Shown one piece after another: positions 62,505-64,000 of a DNA stretch of 64,000 nt. Source of the stretch: Stomorhina lunata (lineage: Eukaryota > Arthropoda > Insecta > Diptera > Rhiniidae); assembly GCA_933228675.1 (NCBI GenBank), contig OW121742.1:41799699-41863698 (forward strand), given 5' to 3'. The position numbers and the translations under genes were made by a program. The notes under the pieces were generated by a model. That model was not told the DNA's origin, searched no databases, and saw only the letters and a list, made by a program, of their open reading frames with translations. Within the stretch, counting starts at the first letter, position 1. Each line of letters begins with the position of its first letter.

Positions 62505-64000
62505 TTTTCATTCAATCTGTAACAAAGCCCAAAACAAAAATGTGAGGTTAGAAGTCTTTTTAAATTCACACCACGAAAAAGGTTAGAATTTCTCCTTTTA
62601 GTTAATAAGGTTATAATTGTCCTGTTCTCGTAATTCCAGGGTGATAGTAGGGCAAATGAGCTTCAGTATCACCCAACGATGCTAATGAACAGTAATAATA
62701 ATATTGCACGTTAAAAATTGCGACCATAGCATAGACATTTCTATGACTCTGGAGATACATCGTGCCTAACATTTTCCAAAAAAAATACTATTAATAACTT
62801 CTTCCTTTAACTGTCTATATTACCTTTATCCTATTACAGAAGTCCTAAAACTTGGGAAAACTAGGATGCTTCCAGATTATAAATTTTCTTGTGTTCGGAA
62901 ACTGTACAAATGCTTAGCGCTTTTTTCAATCACGCTACGCCATTTTAGTTTAACAATTCACAATTCCTCAGAGAAATAGTTGATGCTTTTTCTTTGCCGG
63001 TTGAAATTAAAATGAAGGCGACATGGAAAATTTCGCTGTTGTCAATTTTTGTACAAGACAAGTGTTGTCATTTCAGCGATATTTAAGATAAAAAATGGTG
63101 GGAAAATAATTTACAGCACAGCTCCATAAAAATTACTAAAAACAGCAAAATTTTAATGTATATAATAAAATTTTGAATAAACTACTTTTATTAGCTATAG
63201 CAAAATTTTATAAATTTTACTAAAAATATAATTTTTTTAATGATCATACAATTTTTAAAATTTAACTAAAATCGTAAAATATTTCAGTAAAAATAATAAT
63301 ATATAAATTTTCAGTAAAATACATAAAATTTTACTAAAGTACTCTGTTTACTCGCATAATGTAAAAGGCCACCTGTCAAATTATTGTTCAGTGGCCTTTT
63401 CTATGTTTTCCTTTGGCGCAAATTAATCCGCTCTTTTTCTATTATTACATATTGTCAAATCACTTACTCTTGTAAACCCCAACCCGAACGGTATGTAAAA
63501 ATACCAACTTAACCCGAAAATAATATTAAATAAATATAAATTCTAAAATTTTGTGAAAAACCCCTAACTCTGTGATTTTTTATTTCTTATATTTTCTGAA
63601 TAAAATATTCCGGAGAACATTTTTTGGTCCTTCGAACCGGATCAACGCAGAACCCATCATCCTATTCTATTTTATTTATCTAAAAAATTGTTACAAATCG
63701 TAAACTCTGTTTTCAGGCGCACTGACACCAAATCTATCAAATATTGTTTAGATACGACAATGTTGATTTTTCAGATTTATTCATCAAATAATTCACAAAA
63801 TATGAACGTAGTGTAATATTGAGTTAAAATGTTACCACATACATACATATGCATGGTGGCTCTTACTGATATACATACATCCTTTAAACAAAACGGAAGT
63901 AGAAAAAACAAACAGTCTGGTAGTCTCTGGTTTTTCTAGCGATTTGTTTAGACAATTTGGGAATTTAATGCATAGTGGGAAACACTTTTTTTCGGTTGCT
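62505..64000. other. Upstream region of Sf3b3
   Basis: The Sf3b3 promoter and 5' UTR should lie in the first few hundred bases. A weak array of AAAATTTT-containing units (63110-63330) resembles the intron 2 array of Sf3b3. No coding exon could be supported up to the window end. Confidence 0.6.

Overview
This is an AT-rich nuclear DNA window from a higher fly. Gene models with short GT-AG introns match Drosophila orthologues in length and sequence (importin-7 1,048 aa, Sf3b3 1,227 aa, Uba2 696 aa). The long repeat-filled introns and spacers suggest a larger genome than Drosophila, perhaps a calyptrate fly such as a blow fly or house-fly relative. The species is an inference. All exon boundaries were read by eye from splice consensus and frame continuity.

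Layout. 509-5950 (-): seven-exon nuclear-type protein with a C-terminal CDYL/ECI2-like crotonase fold. 7670-17055 (+): importin-7 (moleskin), whose 4.4 kb first intron holds a Helitron-like repeat with five exact 132-bp units and whose ninth intron is an AT satellite. 19197-21116 (-): CANT1-type calcium-activated nucleotidase, head-to-head with Uba2 (21925-24475, +), the SUMO E1 catalytic subunit. A degenerate minisatellite follows, then mRpL36 (25502-25903, +). 25.9-33.5 kb is a transposon block whose centre is a 4.74 kb foldback element with a perfect 8-bp target duplication. 33690-35455 (+): lariat debranching enzyme. 36938-37717 (-): cysteamine/N-terminal cysteine dioxygenase, divergent from an NRBF2-like autophagy subunit (38029-38747, +), which ends 100 bp from DPCD (38848-39495, -). 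42625-48865 (+): a BAP31 locus with two tandem N-terminal exons and one shared C-terminal exon. 50868-53596 (+): a gustatory receptor, starting just downstream of a second copy of the AT satellite. 53640-55373 (-): an unrecognised spliced small-ORF or noncoding transcript. 55441-62504 (-): Sf3b3, with a 29-bp tandem array in intron 2.

Most genes are conserved housekeeping functions: nuclear import, SUMOylation, splicing and lariat turnover, mitochondrial translation, ER export, and autophagy. They form divergent or convergent pairs rather than operons. The more novel material is in the repeats (the foldback element, the shared 29-bp core, four small DNA-transposon families), the BAP31 alternative-first-exon arrangement, and the small spliced transcript below Sf3b3.
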